From positions 71,831,665 through 71,895,664 of the forward strand of contig NC_084794.1 in the NCBI RefSeq assembly GCF_963169125.1: DNA of 64,000 nt, written 5' to 3'. The stretch is from Humulus lupulus (lineage: Eukaryota; Streptophyta; Magnoliopsida; Rosales; Cannabaceae). The translations under genes were made by a program, and so were the position numbers. The notes under the pieces were generated by a model. It worked only from the letters and a program-made list of their open reading frames with translations, had not been told where the DNA came from and did not search any database. Every line of letters begins with the position of its first letter. Within the stretch, counting starts at the first letter, position 1. This document shows positions 43,600-55,985 of the stretch, in pieces.

Positions 43600-46399
43600 A
43601 CCTTGCTTTTATGAAGCAGGCACATCCCCGTCAACTGCACCAGACTTCTCAGCTGCCTCCTCTGCCTTGTCCCTAGCATCCTCCTCATCGAGTCAAGCTT
43701 GCCACCTCTTAAGGAATTAATCTTCGAGGGTACCCAGAAAGTTGGTGTCGAGATCAGCATTGTTGGCCCAGATTCGGTACATGGCCATGTCAACAACATG
43801 ATCCTTTTTCTGCTTAAACTCCTCGAGGAGGCAAGCCTTCTCACCCTCGATTATATCAAAGGTGGCCTTTTTATCCTCCTCGAGCTTGGCATTCAGCTCT
43901 TCAAGCTCCTTGATTCTGGAGTCTTTCTCCTTGATTTTAGATTCCTTGGCCTCCCGTTTTGACTCGAGCTCAGACATCGTCGACTTCGTAGCCTTAAGCT
44001 CATCAGCGAGCTTTAACTGGAGATTCTTCGCCTCCTGAGCATAGGCTCGGGTCGAGTAAATATTGTTGTTCAACTTAAAATTCAGTTGAGCAAACACGAA
44101 GAAAGCCTGTACACAAACAAAAATGGGTTATTAAACATACAAGATAAGTTCGTATGAGCAGTGCTACAGAATAAAAGGATTTACCGAGGTGAAGAGCTCG
44201 CTGCCCTTGTACTAAAGGTTGTTGTTGTCTCAGCAGGAGGCGAGGAACTGCCATTGAGGGGTGCCAAGGTTGCTAAAACTTTGGCTAACCCGGGATAATA
44301 CATCCGAGCCCAGACTGGCTCCGTGTGTCCCTGCAGTGTTTTCGATCACATACTCAGGGGCGTGGGTCGAAACCGACAACAAACGTCCCATGTGGGAACC
44401 TGCTTCTTTGGGGCCGGAATAATTTGTTGGGAAACTTGGACTTCAGGAGGAGGCGGAGGAAGTGAGAGCTCGGTAGATACTCTGGTCTCGGGGTTCGGAT
44501 CAGTAGGTAGGCTTGGGTCATGTGTGTCCAAGGCAGGAGGTGTTGCTTCATATTTCTTCAAGATTTTAGAAGGGTGCCCCGCTCTCTGCGATGCTCTCGG
44601 GCGTTTACTCTACTTAGCTCTCAAGCAGTGGTTGAGCACGTTGTCTAAATCAGACTCCATGTCACGTGCACATACACAATTTATACATTAGTAGTCGAGC
44701 CTAAACTACAAAAAGAAACAAGGCAAAAGTCAAAAGAAACATAACTAGTACTCTCCCCCGAGCTTGTGCTCGGTGACCAAGTAATCCCCTTATCTTCAGA
44801 GGATATTGGGGGAGTCCCTTCCCTATATGTGGGGGATAGCCTTAAAAGGATTCTATAGACATTGGTCCCATATTGAACAGCGACCCCATCCCAAACTTTG
44901 TTTAAAATATACATAGTTTGGAATTTGCCTAACCGGCTATCAAACCTATGAACCCTCTCATCTACCCAAGACCAAGCATGGAAGTTGTCCCTAGGATCCG
45001 GGAATAGGATCAGAGTGTCGGGTTTGTGCTTAAGCAAGGAAGGAGACCACATGGAAAAGCTAAGTATAACTTTACCTTCGCCACCCGAGCTCGAGGCCTC
45101 ATCTTAGGCTTGATTTCCCGAGCTAGGCCGATCATGACGACAAGCCACAGGAGGATGAGCCCGTGAGCTTGAAGACCTCTGTCTTGGGGGAAGTCTCTCA
45201 GTGGGAAGTGGCACATACTCCCACTTGAAGTACTTACGGTAGGAAGTGTCGTCTGTCGACTGGTCTTGCTCCAAAAGACCACAAGCTCAGAGTCGTTCTT
45301 CATGGAGAAGATAGGATAGAGAACGTCGACCGTATGGTAGTTGGAGTAGAGCTGTCTTGTGCTCCACCATGGACTCTGAAGGGGTGGGACGTTGATAGTT
45401 GGCTGAAGAAATGGATGTGTTATTATTTTGAGCCTAGTCATTAAAGGAACAAAAAAGGAATAAGTATGAGTACTTACGGATGCGTTGGAATGAGTAGAAT
45501 TTGGAGGGAGTGAGGCCATCCGTCCAGAAGAAGGCCAACTTGAAGTTTGGAGGATGGTTTGGCATATCCTCGAAAATCTTCTTGTCCTTCGGATAACTCA
45601 ACAACTAGTAGAAGCCATCCCCTCCCCAAGCTCGAGAGGGGTTGCTTTTCAGACAAAAGAGATACATAATCTCTTATGGTGAGGGTCCTTCCCACTTCAG
45701 CTAGTGGTACAAGGACTTGAGGGCAGACAGAACCCTATAAGAATTGGTCTGGAGTTGGAATAGGGAGAGCCCAACAAAATCCAGAAAATCCTTGAAAAAG
45801 GATTTCAAGGGGAGTAGGGCCCCTGCCTTCATATGCTCGTGACTCCAGGCCACAAGCTTAATCTTGCTGTCGGGTTTGCCATCACCCGGGGCGTAGCAGC
45901 TCCGCTCGTTCGGAGTTGCAGGTCGACACATCAACGTGAGAGAGAGCATTAGGCCATGGCGAGCTAGAATGTCATAAATTTGGCCCGTTGAGGTGACCGA
46001 GCTCCAATAATGTTCCGCCTCGAAAAAACCCTCTTGCAGGGTCGGAATAGATGTCGCTCGAGAAGTAGAAGGGTGATCTGAAAGGTCCTCCATCAGCGAA
46101 AAGGAAAGTGCACCAGGCTCGTAAGCAATGGTGAGTTTGAGTTTGGGATCGAGCGGGATAGGTCTGGTCTCGGGGTCTGGATCTGGATAAATCGTGACCC
46201 AGAGTTTTTTCCTTTTTCTTTCCTCAACCTCATCAATCTGACATTGGAAATAGGCTTGGATGTCCTCTTATTCGCACCTTGCGTGGTGTTCGCATAGCAG
46301 TTGCTGGTTCCAAGTGAAGGGAGACTCTGGACTGGGAGTTGATGGAGAATAAGGAATTGTAAGCACTGACCCCCATCGATTCTCAGAGTTCTACGACAT
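43600..46399 (-). pseudogene. Element B antisense gene, broken
   Basis: Homologous to the antisense gene of element G and, more distantly, D. The start ATG at 46399 is followed by TCG and then TAG, where G has CAG, so it is dead from codon 3. Further pieces: KAGALLPLKSFFKDFLDFVG near 45780-45830, LLKHKPDTLILFP and WVDERVHRFDSRLGKF at 44930-45040, and a C-terminal coiled coil with MYRIWANNADLDTNFLGTLE at 43717-44097. The order and orientation match G. Function is unknown. Confidence 0.78.
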
Positions 46400-47190
46400 C
46401 TAGCATGAAAGAAAAGGGTGAGGGCCAGGCATACAAGAAATCAGAGTATAGTTTTGGTGATTCGAGCTCGAAGACCCAAGATCATAGAGTAAGCTCAATC
46501 GAGATTGAGGTCTTGAAAGGACAGATCGAATTCGAGGAGGAACCCCGAACTATTGTAAAGTTCGGGCTTCGAGCGTGTACTTGACGCAAGAGTGGGAAAG
46601 TATAGATTCATTTTAAGGATCCTGAATTTTCAGGGGTAAAGTTGAAGGTCACCCAAAAAGGTGATAATTTTGGGATTTGTGCAACCAAAAACCCTAATTC
46701 AGAACCCCATTTATTGGCTTACACGATACACTACCTATAATCTGGAAAAAAAAAAAAACCATATGTTTGTATTTTTTACACTAAATCTAGGTTTCAGAAC
46801 TGTGTTATAAAAAAAAACTTTGAATTGAATGTTTATGAAGTATCAGTTAAAAAATGTGGCTAAGACTACTAATATCCTTATACGACTAGTGGAAAACTAG
46901 TAAACATACTCACACTGCAGCAGAAACACAAAAATGCATGAAGAAATAAAAATACGAGAGTCAAGAACAAGAAACTCACACACAGAGGCTTGCGGATACA
47001 GTGAAATCGATGACTGAAGGAGTGGTTGCAAGAATGATCTCACAGAGTCAAAAATGCCAGGGTTGTTGTGTCTTCTCGGTTTAGAGAACATGCGAGGAGG
47101 AGAAAATAATTTTCAACTCTGGTTTTTTCTTTCTCTCTAAAGCTTGAAACATGAAAGTGAAAAGGAGGAAGACGATGTAGCTATATATAT
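46400..47190 (-). promoter_or_regulatory. Promoter and 5'-UTR intron of B's antisense gene
   Basis: A minus-strand TATA-like ATATATATAG lies at 47181-47190. A donor GTGAGT begins at 46979 and an acceptor GCTAG ends at 46400, directly abutting the ATG. The same promoter-intron-ATG order is found in G. Confidence 0.6.
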
Positions 47191-47449
47191 GTCCCAAAAG
47201 GAGTTCAAGGGTCGAGCTAATCTGGGCCTTTGGCTGGATTTGGTGTTTGATCAGACGGTCGGATGCAAACGTGATGATGGTGGCAAAAAGCTGAAATGTG
47301 AAAAGATGTGGGTGTGTTGAAAAAGTAATCGAGTACTTTGATTAAGCAACCCGTGGCTGACGCGTGTTCACACTCGAGTGTGGTAGGTGGCTCAATTTTC
47401 AAAAAATAGCAGTTCAAAAGTTTCCTTCGCATAGGATTCGAACTGATAC

Positions 47450-47465
47450 TTTTGAGGGGGCAAAA
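47450..47465 (+). other. Element B polypurine tract
   Basis: TTTTGAGGGGGCAAAA directly precedes the 3' LTR. The same sequence occurs next to G's 3' LTR. Confidence 0.85.
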
Positions 47466-48301
47466 TGTTACACCCAAATTTCGAGAAAGGAGATTTTGAT
47501 CTTGAAACTCAGGCTCGTATGGTGTAAGCTCGAGATAAGCATACTTGCCATGTAAATCAGTATTAATGAGAAATTCAGGGACAGTCTCGCTAAGTAGTGA
47601 AGGAGACAACATTGGAATTGGTGAGCTCGGAAACTACGTGGACTCGAAGGAATTCCGAGATTATAAGTCAGGCTTGAAGCCACAATGACAATAGTTCAAC
47701 ACTTGTATAAATCTCCTACCATCAGACAATACGATTCGAGCTCGAGGATTGTGAGCTCGGAGAGGATGATCTCGATAACATCACCTGTTGAGAATATAGG
47801 CGAACTGAGGTGTTGAGCTCGAAATGGGTGAACGGTCTCAAAGGCGTGCGAGTCTAGTGTCCAAGCTCGTAAGTTGTGTGTGAACATGTTTATTATTGTA
47901 AAATCCCTATGTTTAAGGGATCAAATGTAATCTGTTATTAAATCCCAAATATCATGGGATATATACGCTTACGTAGTAACTGTATGCACTTAATTGCATT
48001 TATTTAATTGATTTGTATCATAACTCCCCGAAATCTATGGGAAGATATTCGTTGAACCACTCTATAAATAGAGTGGAACAGTTCATTTAGGAGGACGGAG
48101 AAAATTTGTATTGGGAAGACTCTGTAAAATTGCTTCTAGAAAGCTTTGAGAGAATTCCAACAAGGGAATAACATAGACTCGTGGACTAGGCAGATTTTAA
48201 CTGTTGAACCACGTAAAAAATCGTGTCCATATTGTTTGTTTCCTCTGGTATTTTTGTTTAATTGCTCTTCATTTCTAAGTTGACGAAAAACAACGTCAAC
48301 A
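47466..48301 (+). repeat. Element B 3' LTR
   Basis: Starts TGTTACACCCAAATTTCGAG and ends with GACGAAAAACAACGTCAACA. TATA box TCTATAAATAG at 48061-48071. It is 35 bp longer than the 5' LTR because of one indel near 47770-47805. Confidence 0.9.
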
Positions 48302-48306
48302 GTTAC

Positions 48307-49255
48307 CTATGTCTATTTAACGCTAGCATATTCAATTCACATCTTTCAAATTTTGAACCAAAATCATAAATCAAGAAAATATTGATAAGGTATTTACTAG
48401 CATTAGACAAACATTATATTGATTAGAATAAAGAAGAAGAATCAAAAGAACATCATAATAACATTAAATAGAAATCAAAGCAACTACATTAACTCCTAGA
48501 TAGATGATTTAGTTCATATCAGACATGACTAAAACAACAAAATAATTATTCAGAAACATAAAATCCAAAAGCTTGAAGAAGAAATAAAAATATGAAATTG
48601 CACAAAACAATGTCTCAAAATCATAATTTCTCTCTAAATTCGTAATAAAAAATCTAACATAATTTCAATTAAAACCTAAAGTGTGAATTTATACAAAAAA
48701 ACTGAATTTCTTTTTTTTTTTTTCAAAGGGAGGCCGTAACTTAGCCTTTCTTAGGTCGTGGCCCGTGTCTTTTTTAGGCACTTCAGCCTTCGTCTGAATC
48801 TGCAGGCGCCGCGGCCTTCTTCACCCAAGTCGCGACCTGCCTCTACATGCGCCTCTTGAATTTGCCTCTGTTTCTTCTAGCGCCACAACTTATAAAAGCA
48901 AGTTGCGGCCCTAATTCCTTTCAACATGTTATGCAGCCTTTGACTTTGCTAGAGTCGCGAGCCTTAAGCCCATGTCGCGACTCTAATTCTATTTTTTTCT
49001 TCTTCAGATTTTGACCTTTTTAAATCCTTCTTTCATCAAAAACTTCTTGTAACTCATCCTTAACACCAATTTGAGTCGAACAACCACCAAAAGTTCCATT
49101 TTCCACCATTTTTCTTCTTTTCGCGTTTAGCTCATGATTCAAAACACCATCCTACAACAAAGACAAACACAAGCATAATCTTGCACAAAACAAACAAAAA
49201 AACTCGAGATTACCACAAAAACACATCCTAAAATGACACTAAAATGGATTTATCA
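48307..49255 (-). repeat. Element A left LTR, second piece
   Basis: Resumes the LTR exactly where it stopped at 14386, matching 53850-54791. The end near 49255 reads TTATCA, matching the LTR tip. It includes the GC-richer block with 'ctccaa'-like GGCCGTAACTTAGCC sequence near 48731, which is shared by both LTRs. Confidence 0.85.
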
Positions 49256-49275
49256 AACTCCCCCAAACTTACTCT
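49256..49275 (-). other. Element A polypurine tract
   Basis: The minus strand reads AGTAAGTTTGGGGGAGTT directly before the LTR. Confidence 0.75.
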
Positions 49276-51040
49276 TTATTCGCCCTCGAACAAAGGACAC
49301 AAACTCACATGTCAAAACTCAGGACCTAAACAACCAACACAATTGAATCAAGCTGACAATAATAATTCTCGCCTCAAGCTATGATGACTAACACACTTAT
49401 ATATTCTTCAGGAAAATCAACTTATAATCCAGAATTTCAGTCAAAAAATTCTTCCAATTCACTAAGTCCAAGCAAAAATAAAAGCTCTCAAAAATCATGA
49501 TTAATAAATAAAATACATTTGACTCAATTCATGCTCACCAAATTTTTTTCATTACAATAAATTAATATCATTATCTCATATTCTTGCTATACTTACTAAT
49601 CTCCACTAATGTAGACAACACATGTTCAGAAATCAATAGGACTTTTACAGCTTATAATTGAAGGCTTAGATAAAGGTAGAAGAAAAAGTCATTTAGACTC
49701 AAATATACCATAAGCACACAAACCAAACAAACCAATCTTGTATCAACTTGCAAACCCCAAAAACAATCCCAAATTTTCTTACTTTGAGAGAAATTCACAA
49801 ACTGATTCTTTTTAATGATACTACACTCCCCCAAACTTATTTCTTTGTATTTTCAATAGGAGTGTAGTTCATATTCAATATACTTTTTTTTTTCTTCTTC
49901 TCTCAATTTTTCTTCTTCTATTGACACAAATTTCCACAAATAAATCCCCCTTACAAACCATCCCCCAATCACTTTTCATATGCTCATGGTATATCAAAGG
50001 GAAGGAAAAATAACAAAGTTTTAAATAAGCCCAAAATAAGTGTCAAACAAAGAGAATCAAATTAGGCTCAAAATTTGGTAACTAGAGATTTAATAAATTA
50101 AGGTTAGCTTGAAAGGCTTAAACGTTACAAAGAATGACCTAAATCATTTTTCTAAGCATGCATCATCTAAGATTTCGTCTCAAATAGCAAACAAACAAGT
50201 TCTAGAATAACAACATTTTCATAATTTATTTTCATTTTCAAAATTCAGCAAGCATAAAAAAAATTCAATTACACAAAATTTATTAAAAATCATGATTAAG
50301 CTCTCAATTATTTAAGTGGACTCATGTAAACAAGGAAAGAAATATTCAACCAGGCACACAGATTTATATAGCTTCATTCCCATTCAATTTATACAACACA
50401 TCATTCAATCATATTATCATTGGCTAATTATTGTTAACTTGATTCAACTAACACTCTAAACAACCTAGACAAAACATAACAAACACAACACAACACGACT
50501 AACAAAATAACATAATGTAAACAAAACAATAAATCCCTTCCCCCAAACTTCACATAAACATTGTCCCCAATGTTTAAATAAAAGCTAAGGAAAAGAAACT
50601 TACCTGACACCTTAGACTACTTAAATGATACAAATTTAGATGGTGAATCGAAAATGGGGAAAGAAAATTTTTGGGTTAGCCCATAATTCATTATGCCCAA
50701 ACCCAAAGTAGCGCTGCAACCCACATTAGTCTCATATTTAATAGAAATTAAAATCAAATAAAAATAAATTCTCAAAATACTAAAATTAAAGTGTTCATAA
50801 TCCAAAAATTAAATAAAAATTGCAAATAAAAGATTGGAATGCCTCCAAATGCACCGTCGTTAACGTCATTTAGTTGGACGCTTGTTTTCTTTCATATTTC
50901 AACTTGGATTAAGTCCATCCCTCACATCCTTGAGAGCCAAAGTGTCATCAGTTGCCCTCGTTTCTTGTTATTATAAATTGGTGGAACTTTACCATGCTCA
51001 TGTAACATTCAAATACTCTCACTAAAGAATCTTTTTAAAC
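49276..51040 (-). other. Element A 3' internal region without pol
   Basis: AT-rich with CCCCCAAACTT-type blocks near 49257, 49825 and 50540 that resemble extra polypurine tracts on the minus strand. No reverse transcriptase, RNase H or integrase motif was found in any frame. A 62-codon frame at 50617-50805 shows no domain. Confidence 0.6.
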
Positions 51041-51115
51041 GATGACGTACTTTTCGCATTCCACTATTAACCATGGATCTTTGCTTAGAGACTTCCAACT
51101 TGATCTCTCCTCTTT

Positions 51116-51709
51116 TTACCACTTCAACTCTACAACAAGTTGGAATTTTCGTATTACCTCCTCTTTTTGCACTCGCAGCTTTAACTCACTCTTTCGTACA
51201 TCGATTAAAGCCCTACCAGTAGCCAAGAATGGTCTTCCAAGTATTATTGGAATATTTTCATCTTCCTCCATATCTAGAATAATAAAGTCCATGGGAAAGA
51301 TGAATTTATCCACTTTCACCAATACATCCTCAATCACTCCACAAGGATGTTTGACTAATCTATCTGCCATCTGCAAAGGCATGGTAGTAGGCCGAGCTTC
51401 TCTCAAATTCAACTTCTGAAAAATTGATAGAGGCATTAAATTCACATTGGCCCCTAAATCACATAAAGCCTTTGTCACCACTGAGTCCCCTATAGAACAT
51501 GGGATATTGAAACTACTAGGATATTTAAGCTTGGGAGGTAGTTTCTTTTTAATTATCGCACTGCACTCTTCATTAAGTTTCACTGTCTCATGGTCCCACA
51601 GGTTCCTTTTCTTTGACAAAATTTGTTTCATAAACTTCACATAACTTGACATTTGTTCAAGTGCCTCAACAAACAGGATATTGATGTGTAGATTTCGAAA
51701 GATATCCAA
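51116..51709 (-). pseudogene. Element A aspartic protease (Athila type)
   Basis: A 197-codon frame with CSIGDSVVTKALCDLGANVN and LMPLSIFQKLNL, then IILGRPFLATGRALIDVRKS. This is the Athila retropepsin region; the DLGA active-site triad in place of DTGS is usual in that lineage. The frame is open, but it is cut off from gag by stops near 51725 and has no pol behind it, so it is treated as a remnant. Confidence 0.8.
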
Positions 51710-52051
51710 AAATTTAGAAAAATGCTATGCTTATTCTTTTGAAGCCTCTAAGGATATGGGATCTTTATATAGTGATCTATGCTTATTTCTGGCTGCTTTT
51801 CTAAGTTCTTGGTAACATTTGACCCACTCACTTCCTTCTTCTTATCAACCACTTTTGGCTATTTTAACTCCTTGCCACTCATAAAGGATATTGCATTGCA
51901 TTGTTATTTTGGGTTTACCTTAGTAGTACTTGGTAAGTTCCCTGAGCACGGTTTGTCATCAAAGTAGCCAACTGCCCTATTTGAGTCTCCAAACTCCTGA
52001 TTGATGCCCTGGTTTTTGTCATGAACTATTTTAGTACATCGGACTGTGCTT

Positions 52052-53167
52052 TCATATGTGTTGGCTGATGTGGTTGTGGTTGTGGAGGTGGGTATTGTTG
52101 CTGACTTTGAGGGAAAGGCTGTTGTGCAGCTTGATTATTTGTCCATGAGAAATTAGGGTGATTCCTCTACCGTTATATGACATCGAAAAGGGGTTGTTGG
52201 TTGGTCTTTGAAAATTTCCTATAGCTTGGACTTGTTCCATAGGTATATTATTCATATTCATGGCAGGACACTGATTTAATGGATGAGAACTCCCACATGC
52301 CCCACATAAACTCTGAACTTGCATGGTCTGGGCTGACAAGTTGCTCTGTTCTAACTGTTTCGTTAAAGCTGCCACTTGCGCTGTAAGCAAGGAAATAACA
52401 TCCAATTCAATCATACCAGCCACCTTCTTTGTTTGTCCCATTTCAGTTGGTCACTGTTAGTTATTCATTGCCATCTCCTCTAGCAATCCATACGCCTCAT
52501 TAGCACTCTTACTCATAAACGCACCTCGTGTTGCAACATCTATTATGGTATGAGTAGTACCATTCAACCCATTATAAAAATTATGGACTAGCATCCATTT
52601 CTCTATACCATGATGTTGGCACTTACTTAACAACTCTTTAAATCTTTCCCATGCATCATACAACGATTCCCCTTATGTCTGGTAGAAATTATTAATTTCC
52701 CCTCTCTACTTTGCAGCTTTTGTTGGAGGGAAAAACTTTGCTAAGAACTTCTGGGCTAACTCCTCCCATGTTGTAATAGAATTAGCTTGCAGTGAAATTA
52801 GCCAAGTCTTTGCCTGGTCTCATAAAGAGAATGGGAATAATCTAAGTCTAATCGCATCGTCACTCGCCCCATTCATCTTAAATGTTGCACATAGCTCCAA
52901 GAAATTGGCTATGTGCAAATTAGGTTCTTCCGTGGGAAACCCTCTAAACTAAACAGTAGACTGCACCATTTGTAATATTGCTGGCTTAATCTCAAAATTA
53001 TTTGCAGTGATAGTGGGGTGTCTAATGCATGAATGCACTCCTATGACAGTAGGAAGTACATAGTTTCTAAGCGTCCTTGGTCCTCGTTCCACTGGGACCT
53101 CTGCAAGATTTGGGATATTATTAACATTAGCAGCATTGTTTGTTGCATTTCCTTGATTCTCAGCCAT
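52052..53167 (-). pseudogene. Element A gag, broken
   Basis: Starts [20 protein letters not shown] at 53167 and reaches [17 protein letters not shown] before the first stop near 52949. Fragments follow: YDAWERFKELLSKCQHHGIE at 52600-52660, a frame with AYGLLEEMAMNN at 52457-52500, and a zinc finger-like CGACGSSHPLNQC near 52265-52305. Athila gag core blocks are in the expected order. Several stops interrupt it. Confidence 0.8.
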
Positions 53168-53370
53168 GGCAAAATCAAGCCTTTTCTTTATCTTTCGGTT
53201 TTGTGTGCACGTTCTTTCAATTTCAAGATCTACCGATATAAATTCCTTTTGTCTACTTCGTTGCATATACCAATAATTCCTTAAACACAATACAACCTCT
53301 ATCCGAATGAGTACTAAAAGAAAAAACCCAAGTAGAACAAAAAAATAATTAATTTTTATTTTGGATATTA

Positions 53371-53389
53371 GTCCCCGACAACGACACCA
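53371..53389 (-). other. Element A primer binding site (altered tRNA-Asp type)
   Basis: The minus strand reads TGGTGTCGTTGTCGGGGAC. Compared with the tRNA-Asp complement at 2551-2567 it has three differences, all C to T. Confidence 0.7.
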
Positions 53390-53395
53390 AAATAT

Positions 53396-54791
53396 TGATC
53401 GGTAAAATATGATGTGCAAGTATACACAATCGATTCAAGTAATAAAATAGTAAGTGAAGTATCATTCTTACAAGGACTATCAACCAATTACCAATAGTTG
53501 CTTTTAAATTTCTATTTGGCTGTCGAAAATAGAGTGATTTTTAAATTAAGACTTAAAATCGATATAAACTTTGCAATAATAAAGATTGATTCAATAATTA
53601 AAAACCTAGGGTATTAACTTCATAAACTTTTCATTCTATTAATTTTACTAATCAATTCTAAATCTCTTATTCTTATTCTAATAGCAGGTTAACAAAAATT
53701 GATTCCTATTCTTTTTCAAGATATAAGATCTCAACCTATATGCAGGTTTTCTACATCTCTGTGATAAACTTAAACACATAGCAGACATTAAGCATAGAAA
53801 CCTAATTGCTACAAAAGTCATACATGTACTTTCGCCCAATATGTAACCTATGTCTATATAACGATAGCATATTCAATTCGCATCTTTCGAATTTTGAATC
53901 AAAATCAAGCAAATATTGATCAGGTATTTACTAGCATTAGGCAAACATTATATAGATTAGAATAAAGAAGATGAATCAAAAGAACATCATAATAACATTA
54001 AATAGAAATCCAAGCGACTACATTAACCAATAGATAGAGGATTTAGTTCATATTAGACAGGACTAAAACAACATAATAATTATTCAGAAACATAAAATCC
54101 AAAAGCTTGAAGAAGAAATAAAAATATAAAATTGCATAAAACAATGTCTTAGAATCAGAATTGCTCTCTAAATTCGTGATAAAAAATCTTACCTAATTCT
54201 AATTAAAACCTAAAGTCTGAATTTATACCAAAAAAAATGAATTCCTTTTTTTTTTCAAAGGCGGGCTGCGACTTGGCCTTTCTTAGGTCGCGACTCGTGT
54301 CTTTTTTAGGCACTTTAGCCTTCGTCAGAATCTACAGGCGCTGCGACCCTCTTCACCCAAATTGCGACCCGCCTCTACACGCGCCTCCTAAATTTTCCTA
54401 TGTTTCTTCTAGCGTCACGACTTATAAAAGCAAGTCACGACCCTAATTCCTTTCAGTAGGTTATGCAGCCTCTTACTTTACTAGAGTCGCAACCCTTAAG
54501 CCCATGCTGCGACTCTAATTCTATTTTTTTTTTCTTCAAATCTTGATCTTTTGAAATCCTTCTTTCATCAAAAACTTCTTGTAACTCATCCTTAATGCCA
54601 ATTTGAGTCGAACAACCACCAAAAGTTCCATTTTTCCACCAATTTTTTTCTTATTTCCGCATTTAGCTCATGATTCAAAACACCATCCTACAACAAAGAA
54701 AAACACAAGCGTAATCTTGCGCAAAACAAACAAAAAGACTTAAGATTACCACAAAAACACATCCTAAAATAATACTAAAATTGAGTTATCA
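53396..54791 (-). repeat. Element A right (5') LTR
   Basis: 1396 bp; on the minus strand it begins TGATAACTCAATTTTAG and ends CCGATCA before the primer site. It is uninterrupted and serves as the reference that shows where element B entered the other LTR. Confidence 0.85.
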
Positions 54792-55985
54792 GATTCATTT
54801 TCACCCTACCCGTACAACATGCTCCTTATATGGATACATAAGGGCATCTTGACCGTAATTTTTTTTTCGTGATGATGTTCATTATATAGTGAGTCTCCTC
54901 CATGTTTTCGAGAAATTCTTAATAATTAAAGTGCCAAAAATAAAATTCAAACTACTTATTGTATGTGTGCTTTTATTTAATATTAGTATTATTTTATACG
55001 TTTTGCGTTTTTTTTTGTTTATTATATAATTTTTTTAAGATTTTTATATTTTTAGGGTAGAAAATTTATAAATCATGACCTTTTGCACCATCATTTATTT
55101 TTTAAAATAAATATTTTTATTAATTTAATTAATAATGTTCTTAATCAAATTAATATCACGTGTATACATGTTGATATTTTTAATTATTAAGATGTTTTGG
55201 TTTTAAATTTGAAAATATCACAACAATAAATCTTGAAGATTAATGTCAATTTATATATTATTCATTTTTTATTATGATTTTAGATATTTTATTTTTTAAT
55301 TATTTAATAATCATAAATTAAATAAAAATAGAATAAAAAATGTAGAAAAATTAGAAATAGATTAGAGATTTTAACTTGAATTCTCCTTTATTAAAAAAAA
55401 GTGTGACATTTTCCAATTTTGACATTGTCATTTAAAATATATCTGACGATGAACTTTATCGGTATTATTTATGTTTTTGCCAAACAAGATTGTTTCAATT
55501 GCTTATCACATTATTGTCAAGGCAATGATAGTATCCCTGATTTTGATTTGTTGATTATTTGAGCTTAGGAACAAATGGAACTTGAGTAGCTTAATTCTAT
55601 AAAGCCAAGTTTTAAGGGTTTTTTTTTGCTTCCTATTATTAAGTTCATTTATTCATAGAGATTGTTTACTTCATTTAAATTTGATGAATTAGATTTCTAG
55701 ACATGATTATTGTTTACCTTGTATGGTAACTTCCTAAATGTGCGAACATGTTATTGATGAGTGACATTACTCATACTTGTTAGTTTTAGAAGTTGGCAGG
55801 TGTGATAAGTTATTATATACTATTTAAAGATATTATAATGCATATACATATATTAAATTTTCTATGTAGCAGCATATTTTGATGGGATGGTAAATGTGGA
55901 TTTTTTTCATTCTATTTACTTGTATCTTTTTCGAAAAAAGGGAAGGATTATTGAGAGAGATTATAGGATTTTGTATCATAATTAT
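54792..55985. other. AT-rich intergenic DNA, no gene seen
   Basis: Separates the nest from element G. No ORF, RNA gene or recognisable repeat family. Confidence 0.6.

Larger units (their letters stand above)
14387..48301 (+). mobile_element. Element B: Tat-like Ty3/gypsy retrotransposon, decayed, inserted in A's LTR
   Basis: Plus orientation: 5' LTR 14387-15187, primer site, gag, protease-RT-RNase H-aRNase H-integrase, tandem-repeat spacer, antisense gene, polypurine tract, 3' LTR 47466-48301. The flanks GTAAT (14382-14386) and GTTAC (48302-48306) each differ by one base from GTAAC, which is the uninterrupted sequence at the same place in A's other LTR. The element is split by solo LTRs C (carrying D), E and F. 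Many stops and frameshifts show that it is dead. Confidence 0.88.
13968..54791 (-). mobile_element. Element A: Athila-like LTR retrotransposon, outermost of the nest, lacking RT and integrase
   Basis: The right LTR is 53396-54791. The left LTR is 13968-14386 plus 48307-49255, split by element B. Without the insert the element is about 6.9 kb. Orientation is minus: LTR, primer site 53371-53389, gag, protease, a non-coding stretch, polypurine tract, LTR. The flanks TATTC (13963-13967) and GATTC (54792-54796) match at four of five bases, compatible with an old target duplication. No reverse transcriptase or integrase motif was found, so it is a deletion derivative or non-autonomous family. Confidence 0.8.
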
